A stretch of DNA of 64,000 bases from Bacidia rubella. Lineage: Eukaryota > Ascomycota > Lecanoromycetes > Lecanorales > Ramalinaceae. Numbering within the stretch: the first letter of the stretch is position 1; every line of letters starts with the position of its first letter. Under the pieces are notes generated by a model. It saw only the letters and a program-made list of their open reading frames with translations. It did no database searches and was not told the origin of the DNA. A program made the position numbers and the translations under genes. The stretch covers positions 1,302,001 to 1,366,000 of the forward strand of contig JAVTIF010000006.1 of assembly GCA_032158265.1 (NCBI GenBank), read 5' to 3'. Shown piece by piece: positions 12,375 through 25,660 of the stretch.

Positions 12375-12806
12375 AAATATTATAATTTAGTACTTATATA
12401 AATTAAAATAAATATAAAATATAGTTTTATATTTTACATTTTTAGCTATTAAATATTTATTAAAAACCGCAATAATATTAAATACTTAATAATTTATATA
12501 AAGATATAATTTATTTCTAGACTTTTTTATAAAAAAAAAAAATAATGTTATAAAAAAGGAACTAAGCTATATAAAACTTTTTTTTTAAATTGTTTTTTAA
12601 ATATTTTTATATAACTAGAAATATATTATAAAACATATTATATAATAAGTTTTAAAAAAGTGTTTTGTTTTTTTGAATAAAGATTTTAATATTCTTTTTA
12701 AAACATTTAGAAAACAAAATACCTTATCAAAAATTTATTAAAAGAAAACATTAATAATATTATAATATTTACTAAAAAATTTAGTTTTTAAATTGGATTT
12801 TAGCTA
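12375..12806 (-). mobile_element. RIP-decayed Gypsy pol fossil, RT N-terminal part
   Basis: On the minus strand the sequence reads FFIKKSRNKLYLYIN (compare the VxFVKKxxGxLRxCVDYR region of Gypsy RT), then FNIIAVFNKYLIAKN, then YKTIFYIYFNLYKY (the TAFRTRYGLFEY region) ending at 12,375. These motifs directly precede the ones found at 5,958 downward, so the two pieces are one RT split by the Copia insertion. The upstream end meets the inverted-repeat structure at 12,807. Confidence 0.75.
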
Positions 12807-15060
12807 CAACGAATCGCAGTTAAAAGCAAAGGACAAGATTATAACATTTTATTAGTAATAAATAGATTAATTGTATTTAATTAAAACTGAAATAAAATAA
12901 TTATATATAAAGACTTATTAAGCATTAAATAACTATAGAACTATAATAATTCCCCCTTACCAACGAAATCCATAAAGTTTTTTAAGCTTATATTATTTAA
13001 TTATTTTACTTAATTAATAATATATTTAATTAATAATATATATTTATTAAGTAAATAAAAGTAAGTTAAAAATTTAGATTATTTATTTTAATAATAATAA
13101 GTTTTAAGTAAAGCGAACTATTAATTAAGTTATTATATATAAATAATATATTTGTTAAATAAACTATATAGAATATTACTAAATAATTATAAAGGAAACT
13201 ACAAATAATATTATTAATTAAATTATTATATATAAGTAGTATATTATAGAAAGGAAATTATAATATATATCTATAAAGTAAATTATATAAAATATTACTA
13301 AATAATTATAAAGGAAATTACGGATAATAAGCTATTAATATATATAATAAAAGTAATATAATTATAATAATATAAAATAAAGAAATATAAAAAAATTATT
13401 ATATAAAGTAGCAAAAGAAAGAATAAAATTATTCCTTTTTATTATTATTATTGTCTCCTTTTAGTGCGCTTATACCCTAATAATTAAAGGATTTATTATT
13501 GAAATTAAGGCCTTTTATATTATTAAGCTTTAAACTTAATTAACTTTTTAAAGAAAATTATCTACTATAATTAAATTTATATTTAATAATATACTTTACT
13601 ATTAATAAGTATTATTCTTTTATTTTTAATATAATTTTATTTATATAATTAGTCTATTCTTTAACCTTTATTTTATATTTTATATAATCTTTTAATTTTT
13701 ACTTATTTTTAAGTATTAAAATATTATTATAAAAGTTATTTAATAAGTATTTTATATTAATATAAAAATATTTTAAAGCTAATTAAAAGAAAATTAATTT
13801 GCTTTTTAATAAGTCTTTTTCCTTAAAAGCTCCCTTATAATTTAATTATAAGATATTATATTCTTTATTTATATATATAAGTTTTTTAACTTTTAATACT
13901 TTAATATTAAAAATTTTAAAGATAATATTTAAAGAATTAATTTCTTTGCATTTTTTTTTAAATAATCTTTTTCTTTTTTAATTTTTAATTTCTTTTTAAG
14001 CTTTTTTCCTTTATTTTTAACTTTTTCTTATCCTTTATTTTCTTATTTCCTTAATATATTTTTTTCCTTTTTAATTAATTTAAAACTTTTTTTAAATTTT
14101 AAACTTTCCTTAGATTTAGATTATTTCTTAGATTTAGATTTATTATTATACTTATATTTCTTATTATAATTAAAGTTTAATTTTAATTAACTAATAATAT
14201 TTTAATTTAGCTTATTAAAAACATACTTAATAATAGTAAATAAATAATTAATAATTGAATTAATCTTCAAGGTTCTTCAGAAACCTTAAAACCCTTTAAT
14301 TATCTTTATCTTTTATTTTATAAATTTCTTTTTGCTACTATAATATTTAATTTTACTATATTTCTTATAGTAATAAATAGTTTTGTTATTAATTATTATT
14401 TTTTGCTTTATTTAATAGCTTATTAATATTTAAATAAATATAAAAAGGTAATTTTTATATAATATTGTTAATAGAATTTTAGATATAATAGCTTAAGTTA
14501 TATAAGCTTTATTAAAATATATACCTTTAGGCCGCTATATTTTCAGACTATTGAAATTAATAATATTATCTTTAATTAAATTATTAAATAGCTTAAACTT
14601 ATTGTTATTTCTAGCTTTTATATAATTAAAGTAAAATTTACTTTTTTTTTAATATTCTTTAAATAAGAAATTTACTTTAAAGTTTTTAATAAATAAATTA
14701 CTTATTGTTTTATTTAGAAGTCATAAGTTTTTAAGTATTAAAAATATTAGCAAAGATAATAAGGAATTCTAATTACTTTTAATAATTAATTATTTAATTA
14801 TATTTAATAATACTTTTAATAAAAAGATTAATAAAGAAATATGCTTTATATTTAGTAATAAAAAGGTTAAAAAATAATTTAAGTTAATTGATAATGAATA
14901 TTTTATATTTTTTCTTTCTTTTTTAAAAAATTTTTTTTATATAATTTATTTTTCATTAATTAATCTATTAATTAATAAATAATAATACTATATTCTTAAT
15001 CTTCCTTTATAAAAAGAAAGTCCTTTGATAATAAATAATAATTTAAAGTATTTTTAATAA
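12807..15060. repeat. Left arm of a large inverted repeat
   Basis: The outer end CAACGAATCGC followed by GTTAAAAGCAAAGGACAAG is the reverse complement of 18,735 inward. Similarity continues through the TATATAAAG and ACTATAGAACTATAATAATTCCC blocks near 12,905-12,955, the two imperfect 130-bp repeats near 13,150-13,350, and a landmark at 14,520-14,550 that pairs with 16,895-16,925. Pairing is clear to about 15,030. Both arms are RIP-decayed and differ mainly by transitions and small indels. Minus-strand reading of this arm gives the same lysine-rich traces as the right arm. Confidence 0.75.
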
Positions 15061-16384
15061 ATAAACTCATCAATTTTAAAGCTTTTATATTTAGATTATT
15101 TAATTTAGGCTAAAATATAACCTCTATATATAAATAAAAAATATAAATAATAATATTAAAATCAGAAATAAAATTATTATTCTTAAAGTAAAAGAATTTA
15201 ATATTTATTATAATATATAAAATATACTTAGCCTTAATACTTCTATATATAAGTTATTCTTTTAATAAAGAATTTAATTAAAAAAACCTTTATAATTAAA
15301 TACTTGCTTAATTTCTTAATATAGAGTTAATTAAACTAAAAAAGCTATTTATGTTTTTATTAAAATTATTAGCTTATTATCTTTAATTAATTATTCATTA
15401 TTAATAACTTTAATAAAGCATCAATTATTAAAATAAATAAAAATAAATAAAATATTTCCTTTAATAGGTTTAAGAAAAAATATTAGAGAAAAAATCTTAT
15501 TTGAAATATATTATATAATTATAGCCTTTTATAAATATATTAAATTTATTATTTAATAAATTGCTTTAAAGCCTTTTTTTATATTGAATTTATATAAATA
15601 ATATTTTAGTTATTCAAAAAAATTACTTTATAGTTATATGATTTTTATTTAGATAAAATTAAAGAATAATTTATTAATATTATATAAGCTTTTATATAAA
15701 TATATTTAAGTTATTTATTATTGCTTAATATTTCTTATAAGATATAAATTATATTATATTTTACCTATAAAGTCTTTAATAATTTACTTTATAATTAATA
15801 TTTAATTATTATTTTTAATAATAGCTTAAAAGTCTTAAATTTTAGATTATTAATTAAATTTTAACCTTTAATATTAAATTAAAATTTTTTTAATAATTTA
15901 TATATTATTAAATTTATATATTCTAAAAATAAATTATAGCTATAAGATAAATATTTATTATTTAATAAACTAAGATTTATATATTTTTATTATAAATAAA
16001 ATATTATAAATATTTAAAAATAAAAAAAAACATCAAAGTTACCTTGTATTAAATTATATTCTATATTACCTTTTAAGAATATTAATAATATATTTAAATA
16101 ATAAAAATATATATTAAACTTAATATAATAAAATTAATAATTATTTATATATATTAAATAAATAACTTTATTTAACTTAATATTTTAAGCAGGATAAGAA
16201 ACTTATAAATTAGTTTATTTTTAATATTTAGCTTATAAATATTCTTTAAATTTTACTTTATATTTATTTTATATATAGTTTTATTATTTTTATTTAATTA
16301 AATATTATATTTCCTTTTTTTTTCTATAGCTTAAAAAATTAAAGATTTTTTAGTTTAATTATTTTTTAACTTTATAACTTATTA
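15061..16384. other. AT-rich spacer between inverted arms
   Basis: About 1.3 kb of very AT-rich sequence in which arm-to-arm pairing becomes too weak to follow by eye. No reading frame, repeat or RNA gene was recognised. It may be the ends of two facing elements or later insertions. Confidence 0.4.
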
Positions 16385-18735
16385 TATTATTATTATAATC
16401 TTTAATAAAAGGAAACCAATTATTATTAAGGTACTTTCTTTTTATAAAGGAAAATTAGGAATATAATATTATTATTTATTAGTTAATAAATTAATTAATA
16501 AAAGATAAGCTATATAAATCTTTCCCTTTAAAAAGAAAGAAAAAGCATAAAGTACTCTCTATTAAATAATTTATATTATTCTTTAACCCTTTTATTACTA
16601 AATATAAAGTATACTTTTTTATTAATCTCTTTATTTAAGTATTATTAGAATTAATTAATTAATTAATCGCTAAAAATAATTAAAATTCCTTGTTATTTTT
16701 ATTAATATTTTTAATACTTAAGAATTTATAGTTTTTAAACAAGATAATAAGTAATTAACTATTAGAAAATTTGAAGCAAATCTTTTATTTAAAAAATATT
16801 AAAAAAACGGTAATGTTTATTTTAATTATAAGAAAGCTATAGATAAAATTAAATTTAAGCTATTTAATAATTTAATTAAAGATTATTATTGATTTAAATA
16901 ATCTGAAAATATAGCTGCCTAAGGGTATATATTTTAATAAAGCTTATATATCTTAAGCTATTATATTTAGAATTCTATTGATAATATTATATAAAAACTA
17001 CTCTTTTATATTTATTTAGATTCAGGGTATAAGTATAAATTAAGTATTAATAAGCTATTAAATAAAGTAAAAAATAATAATTAATAATAAAACTATTTAT
17101 TGCTATAAGAAATATAATAAAGTTAAATGCTATAATAATAAAAAAGAACTTGCAAAACGGAAAATAGATATAGCTAAAGGATCTTAAGGTTTTTCAAGAA
17201 CTTTAAAGATTAACTTAATTATTAATTATTTATTTATTATTGCTAAACATCCTTTTAGCAAGTTAAGTTAAAATATTATTAATTGATTAAAATTAAATTT
17301 TAATTATAGCAAAAAATATAAGTATAATAATGAATTTAAACTTAAAATATAATTTAAATCTAAAGAAGGTTTTAAATCTAAAAAAAGTTTTAAATTATTT
17401 AAAAAGAAAAAAATATATTATTTAATTAAAAATATAAAGGAATTTAAAAAAAACAAGAGAATAGAAAATAAATAAAAGCTAAAAATAAAGGAAAAAAAGG
17501 CTAAAAAGAAATTAAAGATTAAAAAAGAAAAAGATAATTTAAAGAAAAAGCTAAAAGAAAAGAACTTTATTAAAGAAATTGATTCTTTAGATATTATCTT
17601 TAAATTTCTTAATATTAAAGCATTAAAGCTAAGAAAAGCAAGGAACTTATATATATAAATAAAGAATATAATATTTTATAATTAGATTATAAGGGAGCTT
17701 TTAAGGAAAAAGACTTATTAAAAAATAAATTAATTTTCTTTTAATTAACTTTAAAGTATTTTTACATTAATATAAAAGATTTATTAAATAACTTTTATAA
17801 TATAATTTTAGTACTTAAAAATAAGCAAAAATTAAACACTTATATTAAATATAAAATAAAGATTAGAAAGCATATTAATAATATAAATAAAATTATATTA
17901 AAATTAAAAAAATAATATCTATTAATAATAAAGTATATTATTAAATATAAATTTAATTATAATAAGTAATTTTCTTTTTAAAAGTAATTAAATTTAAAAC
18001 TTCATAGTATAAAAGGCTTCAATTCTAATAATAAGCCTTTTAATTATTAAAGTATAAGTATATTAAAAAAAGATAATAATAATAATAATAAAGAGTAATA
18101 ACTTTATCCTTTTCTCTATTACCTTATATAATAACATTTCTCTATTTTATATTATTATAAATATATTACCTTTATTATATATATTAATAGCTTATTATCT
18201 ATAGTTTCTTTTATAGTTATTTAGCAATATTCTATATAATTTATTTAATAAATATATATTATAGTTTCCTTTCTATAATATATTATCTATATATAATAAT
18301 TTAATTAATAATATTGTTTACAGTTTCCTTTATAATTATTTAGTAATATTTTATATAATTTACTTAATAAATATATGTTATAGTTTCTTTTCTATAATAT
18401 ACTATTTATATATAATAATTTAATTAATAAATTGCTTTATTTAAGACTTATTATTATTAAAATAAATAATCTTAATCTTTAATTTGCTTTTGCTTAATAA
18501 ATATATATTATTAGATAAATATATTATTAATTAAATAAAGTAATTAAACAATATTAGCTTAGAGGACCTTATATATTTCTTTAGTAAAGGGGAATTATTA
18601 TAGTTCTATAGTTATTTAATACTTGGCAAACCTTTATATATAATTGTTTTGTTTCAGTTAGTTTGAATTAATGAATCTATTTACTACCAATGAAATGTTA
18701 CAATCTTGTCCTTTGCTTTTAACCGCGATTCGTTG
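16385..18735. repeat. Right arm of a large inverted repeat
   Basis: Reverse-complement partner of 12,807-15,060. Its outer 150 bp (18,590-18,735) is the best preserved part, with GATTGTAACATTTCATTGG and a TATATAAAGG box on the minus strand. The plus strand from about 17,090 to 17,650 reads as a stop-poor, lysine-rich stretch (for example KIKEKKAKKKLKIKKEKDN) that looks like a decayed basic protein. The arm ends about 125 bp from the beta-mannosidase stop codon. Confidence 0.75.
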
Positions 18736-18859
18736 CAATATTTGTAGAAATGGAGGTTGCTTTGGCAAACACCTAGAAGCAGTACAATAAGCGTTTTGAA
18801 CAGGTGGACAGCTAGTGACGATTCGAGCGATAGCATCTTGAAGTACGTTATTACAAACC

Positions 18860-21496
18860 TTACATGCCTAGATACTTAGTTGCTAGATTAGCCTTATCAC
18901 GCACTGTCAACCCTTTGACACCCACAACAACATCTTCCCCAGGCACGAGGTCAAGACCATTATCATCAAACAGAACACGCCTACTTCCAACAAAACCAAG
19001 CTGGAGACCCTTGATACATACATCTGCCGACAAGCTGACGGCGCGCGGTTGATCACTCCCCAGTGGTGACTCTCCACCAACTAAACAAATGTTGAGCTTG
19101 CTAGGCTTGGGCATGTGCACCCATTTGAGGGGTTCTGGCCAGCTAATAGCCCTTGCAAGCTGCGCGCCTGATTTATCGTGTAGATAGGTGGCTATGACTG
19201 TTTGGCTTGCAATGTCGCTGTCTTCGTCCGATCCGGGGATAACGAAGGTTGTGAGCTCTGTGCTCCGGTTTGGGAGAAGCTGTGCAGAGCTGGGCTGACC
19301 TGTGACTTTCCTCCGCACGTTGGTCCTCAAGTTGAAGCTGTAAACAGTGAAGTGTACGTCTTTCGCTTCCAATGAGAGATTGACTGCCCACATTTCAAGT
19401 TTATGTACTGTCCTAACGTAAGCGCGAGTGTATTTATCCGCCGGTACGGTTTTCATCGTCCTTTGGAGTCCAATTGTGAGCGACTTCAATTCCCGCTTGA
19501 CGGCATAATAACCTAATTTGGGTCTCAGCTGATAGTCAATGATGGCCCAACTTGTGCCAGGCCAGCAGTCGTTTAACTGCCACACCAGTGCTCCCGCACA
19601 TTCTTCTCTTCCCGGGCCTTTCCAGTTGCGCTTGAAAGATCTGTATGCTGTGCCTATGCATTCGGCCTGCATGAGTTGCATGTAGTATGTGTAATTCTCT
19701 AGCGGCTCAAAGCTGTAGCGGATGTTCTCGTTCATATAAATGGCTATGCGGCGGGTATGGCCGTCTGCTTTATTATGGAAGTCAATGGTCGACGAGAGAG
19801 CAAAATGGTCTGGGTCTTCTCTATTCGGGAGGAAGCTATTGAGAGCTTCCAAGGAAGGTAGGCTTTGCATGCCGAATTCAGTCACGAATCTGCCGGAAAG
19901 AGAGGGGAATTTCTGGTAGGGTTCCTGTGTCCCGTGCCAAATGTTCCATTGGTGGATATCACCGACTGTTGGGTCGGCAGTTGTTTTACCTCCGTAAGGA
20001 GAGCTAAAATGATAATAAGTATCTGGGACAAGACACGAGGTAGCCTCTGCAAGGATCTTTTCATAAATGTAACGCGCTGGAAAGGTGCTGTGGAGCCACC
20101 TCTCCGGGTCATGATTAAAAGGATCATATTCAAGGCTTTCGGTTTCACAGTACTGGTAGTCCTCATTGTTACCTGCGAATAGGACTATCGACGGATGGTG
20201 TCGCAGGAGCTTAATGTTAGCAACCGCTTCTCGAGTCACGAGGCTAAGAAAATCCGGATTCGCCGGGTAATTGCCGCATGCAAACATGAAATCTTGCCAG
20301 ATTAGCACTCCCATCTCGTCGCATGCGTCATACAAGGCTTGCTCTTCGTAGATACCGCCACCCCAAACACGGAGCATGATTTGGTTGCAATCGATAGCCA
20401 TCTTGACCTGTTCGTGGTACCGCTGTGAAGTCATCCTGGGGATGAAACTGTCGGCTGGAATCCAATTACTGCCACCGCAAAATATGGGAATATTGTTGAC
20501 TTCGAAATAGAAGGTGGTGCCACAGACCTCTTGGAGCTTGCGCTGAACAACTTCAACCCTTCTCAAGCCAAAGCGCTTTTCGCATACATCTAAGGGGGTC
20601 GTCGCTCGTAGCAGTACAGCCGAAAGCAGGTACAAAGGCTGTGCACCATATGAACGAGGATACCAAAGTTGAGGGTTTTGGGCTCGAAGTGTGCTAGACG
20701 CAATGCCATTCTCGCCGACGCAGACAACTTCTTTCGCGATTTCATTTCCCTCATATGTGATTTTGAAGATCACTTCCTCTGCGTTACCTTCGACTTCGGC
20801 TTTGACTACGATCTCAGCCGCATTCAACGTGTTGCAGACATTGGTGGTAAAGTAAAGGTCTGATATACGAGCAGTATAGACCTCCAGCGAAATGGGCCTC
20901 CATGGGCCACAAGTGAGCAGAGCAGGACCCCAATCCCAACCCTAGAGTGGTCAGCTGCTTCCAGTGCAAAAGTGTGGACACATTACATAATGGTATTGCG
21001 CTTTTCTCACCGCCAACCTACTAGGATCACCGTTCCAGCAACCCCAATAATGATCTGGGAACTTCTCCACCAGCTTTTTGCCAATCAAGTACGTGCTGTC
21101 GAAAACAACTTCGAGGATATTTGTCTGATTATCAGCGGTTACAAGTGAGTTTGTTATATCAACCCTTTCCGGAATGAACATATTTTCGGTCTTTAGAATG
21201 ACTAGGCCATTCAATTTGACGGTGGCATGCGTATCCAGACCATCAAAAGCTAGTACAGCTTTCGCTGATGTCATTTGAGGACCTTTGAAAGTGGTCCGAT
21301 AGAGCCATGATTTCTCTCCGACCCATTGAACTGCACTTTCGTTCTTTCCAATGTTGGGGTCAGGGATGATGCGGTGATGAAGCAGATCCAAGTGTACGTT
21401 TGTTGGGAACTGGGCCACGGGTAGGAACTCACATGAGGCATCGTCTGCTTGTTTGAACAACCACCCTTGATCAACAGGATAGACTTTACGGGCCAT
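18860..21496 (-). CDS. mndB: Beta-mannosidase, GH2 family (intracellular type)
   Basis: Hydrolyses terminal beta-1,4-mannosyl residues of manno-oligosaccharides. Two exons, 21,496-20,987 and 20,941-18,860, join at QYHY/GWDWGP across a 45-nt intron (GTAATG...CTCTAG), giving 863 residues, about full length for fungal GH2 mannosidases. The N-terminal jelly-roll domain (WLYRTTF, LAFDGLDTHATVKLNG) is followed by the TIM barrel with the acid/base glutamate in AGNNEDYQY (about residue 426) and the nucleophile in TEFGMQS (about residue 525). There is no signal peptide, as in the MndB clade, suggesting cytosolic action on imported oligosaccharides. All catalytic motifs are intact although the gene stands alone between two RIP-ravaged repeat blocks. 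Reading-frame integrity implies selection or recent isolation. Confidence 0.93.
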
Positions 21497-21840
21497 GATT
21501 GATCGTAGCTCGAGTGCAAAGACAAGTGAGCCTTAGTTCGCAGACAGTGCGGGGGTCTTTTCGGCATTGCGAATTGTCAGGATCCCATGTAACAAGCGGA
21601 GAGTGTCCTATACCATTCAAGGGCTTATTCAATCCAGGTACGCACTACTAGATATATCCATCACCGCACCAAAATTCTCAAGGACTTGTAGAGTTCCGAA
21701 ACCTATTCAATTAAGAGATTATCAGATATCATTGAAGTCACGACGTCCCGCTTTGCTCCAGAGCGCGCAAGCCCTGAGTATTTCTGAACATGGTTACGCA
21801 TTTGAAAGTTGAAGGGCCTAACGGGAGGGCACGCTTAAAA
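21497..21840. promoter_or_regulatory. Presumed promoter of beta-mannosidase
   Basis: About 340 bp of normal composition upstream of the mannosidase ATG. At about 21,840 the sequence changes abruptly to very AT-rich DNA, so this is all the non-mutated upstream sequence the gene has. No specific regulator site was recognised. Confidence 0.4.
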
Positions 21841-22433
21841 ATACACCACCTAATCTTATTCCTACACCACTTCCTATCTAAAAGGCTACTAACAGTGCTA
21901 CTAAAATTATAACTCTATATAATAATAATATAAACTATTCTAATTGTTTTAATAAACTAATTTAGCTAGAGTTAGATATTTATAAAAATAATAATATAAA
22001 AGTTATTTTTAAAAGAATTTTAGTATTTATTTAGTAGATTTAATAATTATAAAAAAACTTTTAATTAAAACTTTAATTACTTAATAAATAACAGTTAAAC
22101 TAATATAATTTTAAAACTAAATAAATGTATATATTATATTTTATAGATTTTAAACTTTTTATAATAATATATTAATTATATAGAGTATAAACAGAAAATA
22201 AATAGTATAGGAATAAAATCTAAGTGAAATAGAAACAAAATTAGATAGTATATTTTTAAATATATTCTAATTGGATATCTTAGTTCTAGTATTATATATA
22301 TACAATACCTTAGTATATATAGTATTTACGCTTAATTACAATACTAATTAAATATAAACTCTAGATTATACAACTACCTTATATATTATAACTACTATAT
22401 TATAATTTAAAACTTTTTGAAATTTAAAAAATA
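21841..22433. other. AT-rich flank, no recognised content
   Basis: Roughly 590 bp of AT-rich sequence between the mannosidase island and the composite LTR element. Short decayed segments only. It ends in the AACTA target duplication at 22,434-22,438. Confidence 0.5.
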
Positions 22434-22438
22434 AACTA

Positions 22439-22827
22439 TAATAGTTGTTTACTTTGTAATAGCTATAGGATAGTAAAGTTCGCTTAGCAGGTAATAATAA
22501 GCTTTATATATAATTATAATAAAATATAAGGTAGTATATTAGCTTAGCTATAAAAGAAATATATAATTTATTTTAAAGAACTTTATTAAAAATATTTAAG
22601 AATAAATATATTAATTATTAAAGAATAAATTTATTTAAATAAAAAAGAATAATATCTATATAGCTTAAAATAAATATAAGAAATATATAAAATATATTTC
22701 TCTTATAAACCTTATCTGCTTAAAATATATTTAATATATTATATAAATATTTATATTAATAATTTATTTATTTAATTAATAATACTTTAACTAAAGTATT
22801 TACTTATATAGCTTAAGGTATAATATT
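22439..22827. repeat. LTR 1 of composite element
   Basis: 389 bp beginning TAATAGTTGTTTACTTTG and ending GGTATAATATT. It is the least mutated start of the three LTRs and is preceded by AACTA. Confidence 0.7.
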
Positions 22828-24786
22828 ATTTCTTTTATATTATTCTTTCAAATTCCTTAATATAATACTATAAAAACTATAAAAAACAAGGTTTTTATCT
22901 TTGAATTTTCTTAATTTTTTTATTTTACTCTTTTTTTCTTATTATATCTAATTAAATTTATAAGTATTGCCTTTATTTATTTTAATTATTATAATCTTAA
23001 AATAAAAAGATACTTTTACTTTATTTTTCTTGTATTTAATTTAACAAGAAAATTATTATATTTTTAATAATTAAAAACACTATAAAAACTATATCTTTAT
23101 TAAATAATAAAAGTATTATAATATATTTGTTTTAAAGTATACTTATATTTTCTTAAATTTTATTCTTTATTTCTTCTTAATTTCTTTTAAAGAACTATAT
23201 TTAAAAGAAAAAAAAGGAAATTTACAATAATTTTAAAGATTTAATTTATAAAAACCTAAAAAAGGGAAAAGAGATTATTTCTTATTATTATAATTTAGCC
23301 TAAATTATAGTTAAATAATAACATCTTTTTATTTTATATTAGTTTTTAAATTGCTATAAAAAGGATATAGCTAAATAAAAAGCTAATATTTTATATAAAT
23401 TTAAATCTTTTAATAAGGAAATTCTTAATAATATTATATTATTTAATAATAATAATATGCTATTATTATCTTTAAAGGAACTTAATTAATTATTATATAA
23501 AATTGACTCTAATTTTAATTTGATTTTAATATTTAACAATTCTTAATTATTTATATTAATTTGCTTCTTTAAAGTATTTAATAAAAGATTTTAATAAAAG
23601 ATTTTAATAAAAGATTTTAATCTAAGTATATTTAAAATATTTAATTAAAGATTTTAGTTTAAATAATTACTTTATTAGTTTGCTTTAATATTAAATATAA
23701 ATTATTCTTAAAATAAAAATTATTTTTAAACTTATTAATATTTTCATTATTTTTTTTTGCCTTTAACTTTTATTTTAAATTCTTTCTTGTATTTTTTATT
23801 ATTAAATTCTCTATTTTATAATAAGAAACTAAGTATTAAAAGCTTATTATTATTTTAAAAACTATTATTAAAGTATAATATTATTAGTTATTAAGTATTT
23901 TAAGCTAAATTAAAAAGTAACTTTTAATTATTTAAGTTATTAATTAAATCTTTATTAAAGGAAACTAAAAAATCTCCTTTCATCAAATATAAAATATAAA
24001 TCTTTTAGATTTTCTTAATTTCTTTAAAGTCTTTTATATATTTATTAAAAAATTTAGTTTAACTTTTTTTAAAAAAATCTTTATAATTTTATATTTATTA
24101 AGTCTTTTAATGCTTTAAACTTTTTATTAAATTTAATAATATTTATTTATTTTATTTATTTAGTTTTTATAAGTTAAAATATTAATAATTTTAAATTTTA
24201 AATTAATATATTAAGTATTTATATCTATTGCCTTCAAAATACTTATATCTTTTCTCTATTATTTATTAAATATTATATATTTTTTAATACTTTATATAAC
24301 TTTAAATAATATTATATTAATTAATCTATATTTAGTTTCAATATTAATATCTTTTAATATAAAATTATTATCTTTATTGATTATTAATATATTATTATTT
24401 ATTATCTATAAGAAATCTAATATTTTTTTAATTAATTTTATTATTATCTTATTTTTTTCTTCTTTTATAATTAATATTATTAAATTTTTTTCCCCAGTCA
24501 TATTGTTATAATTAATAGCTTTTTGATTTAAAAAGGAAGATACTAAATTTCTAGCTTTTAATTAACTTTATTACTTTTTATAATCTTTTTAAATATTATT
24601 TTTATCTTTATTTTTCTAAAATATATATTAGGCAATTATTATCATAATAAGTAATTTATATTAATTTTTTATAGTTATTTATATTGCCTAATTCTTTTCT
24701 TTTAAATAATTTAATTTATTATTTTAATATTTTAATTACCTTTTTAAAGTAATTTCTCTTAATATATTTTGATTTATTATAAGAAT

Positions 24787-24928
24787 TGTCATGGATCTGT
24801 GGAGAGCATTGGGGAACGCTAGTCCTAATCGGGTAAGGTGTCTGCTTATCTATATTTATATCGCACTCTCCGGTAGTTTTCTAAACTCAGGCAATACAAT
24901 TCCACTAAAATCTTTTTTTTTCTTGATA
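24787..24928. repeat. Left LTR of TRIM-like element
   Basis: 142 bp, 5' end TG. Most of its GC-richer core is intact, and it retains TGGATCTGTGGAG where the right LTR has TAGATCTATAAAG. Confidence 0.85.
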
Positions 24929-25660
24929 AATAGTAGCAATACTTAGTTGTTCTGATCCTTTATATATTATTATATATATAATCTTCTAGAAGATAGTCCT
25001 TTACTAATATAAATAGGCATAACCTCCGTAGCTTTACTAGTATTTTTGCCTCTAAGCCCGCTAAATACGATTATTACTTAAACTAATAAAGAAGTAGTAT
25101 CTCATCTGATTTATAATCAGGAAATAGAATGTTTAATTCCTTTTAATATTATTAAGTTATAAATTAGAATGATAAAAATAAAGTATTAATTAGAGCAATA
25201 GCAAAGATCTATAAAAAAGAAAATATATAATAAATTATATAGAAAGATAGCAGCGTTTTGACAAGGTAAATATAGATTGCTATAAAAGGAGCTTATTAGT
25301 ATACTATTCTTTTATTAAATCTATTAATTTTTTTTACTAAGAAAAAACTTGCCTGCTAGCTAATATGCTAGCTAGCTAGCTAGTTAATATTATGCAGATT
25401 ATATGCTTATATAAAATAGATTGCCCTAAATTGCTTAGAAATGCATTTTTTATAATTAATAATGTTATTATTGCTTAAACTACAGATTTTGACTAATACT
25501 TTATTATTACAATAGCTTACTACCTTGCTATATAATTTTACTATAATCGTTAATAATAAAGACAAAGATAATAATATAATAGATATAATAGACTAAAAGT
25601 ACTATTTTGGGCCTATATAAATAATAAAGATATTATCTTCTTGTTTTTAAAGGGAACAAA

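Noticed and set aside
25370..25390. GCTAGCTAGCTAGCTAG tract considered as a functional palindrome
   Set aside because: A simple tetranucleotide run inside the non-coding TRIM interior, likely replication slippage.
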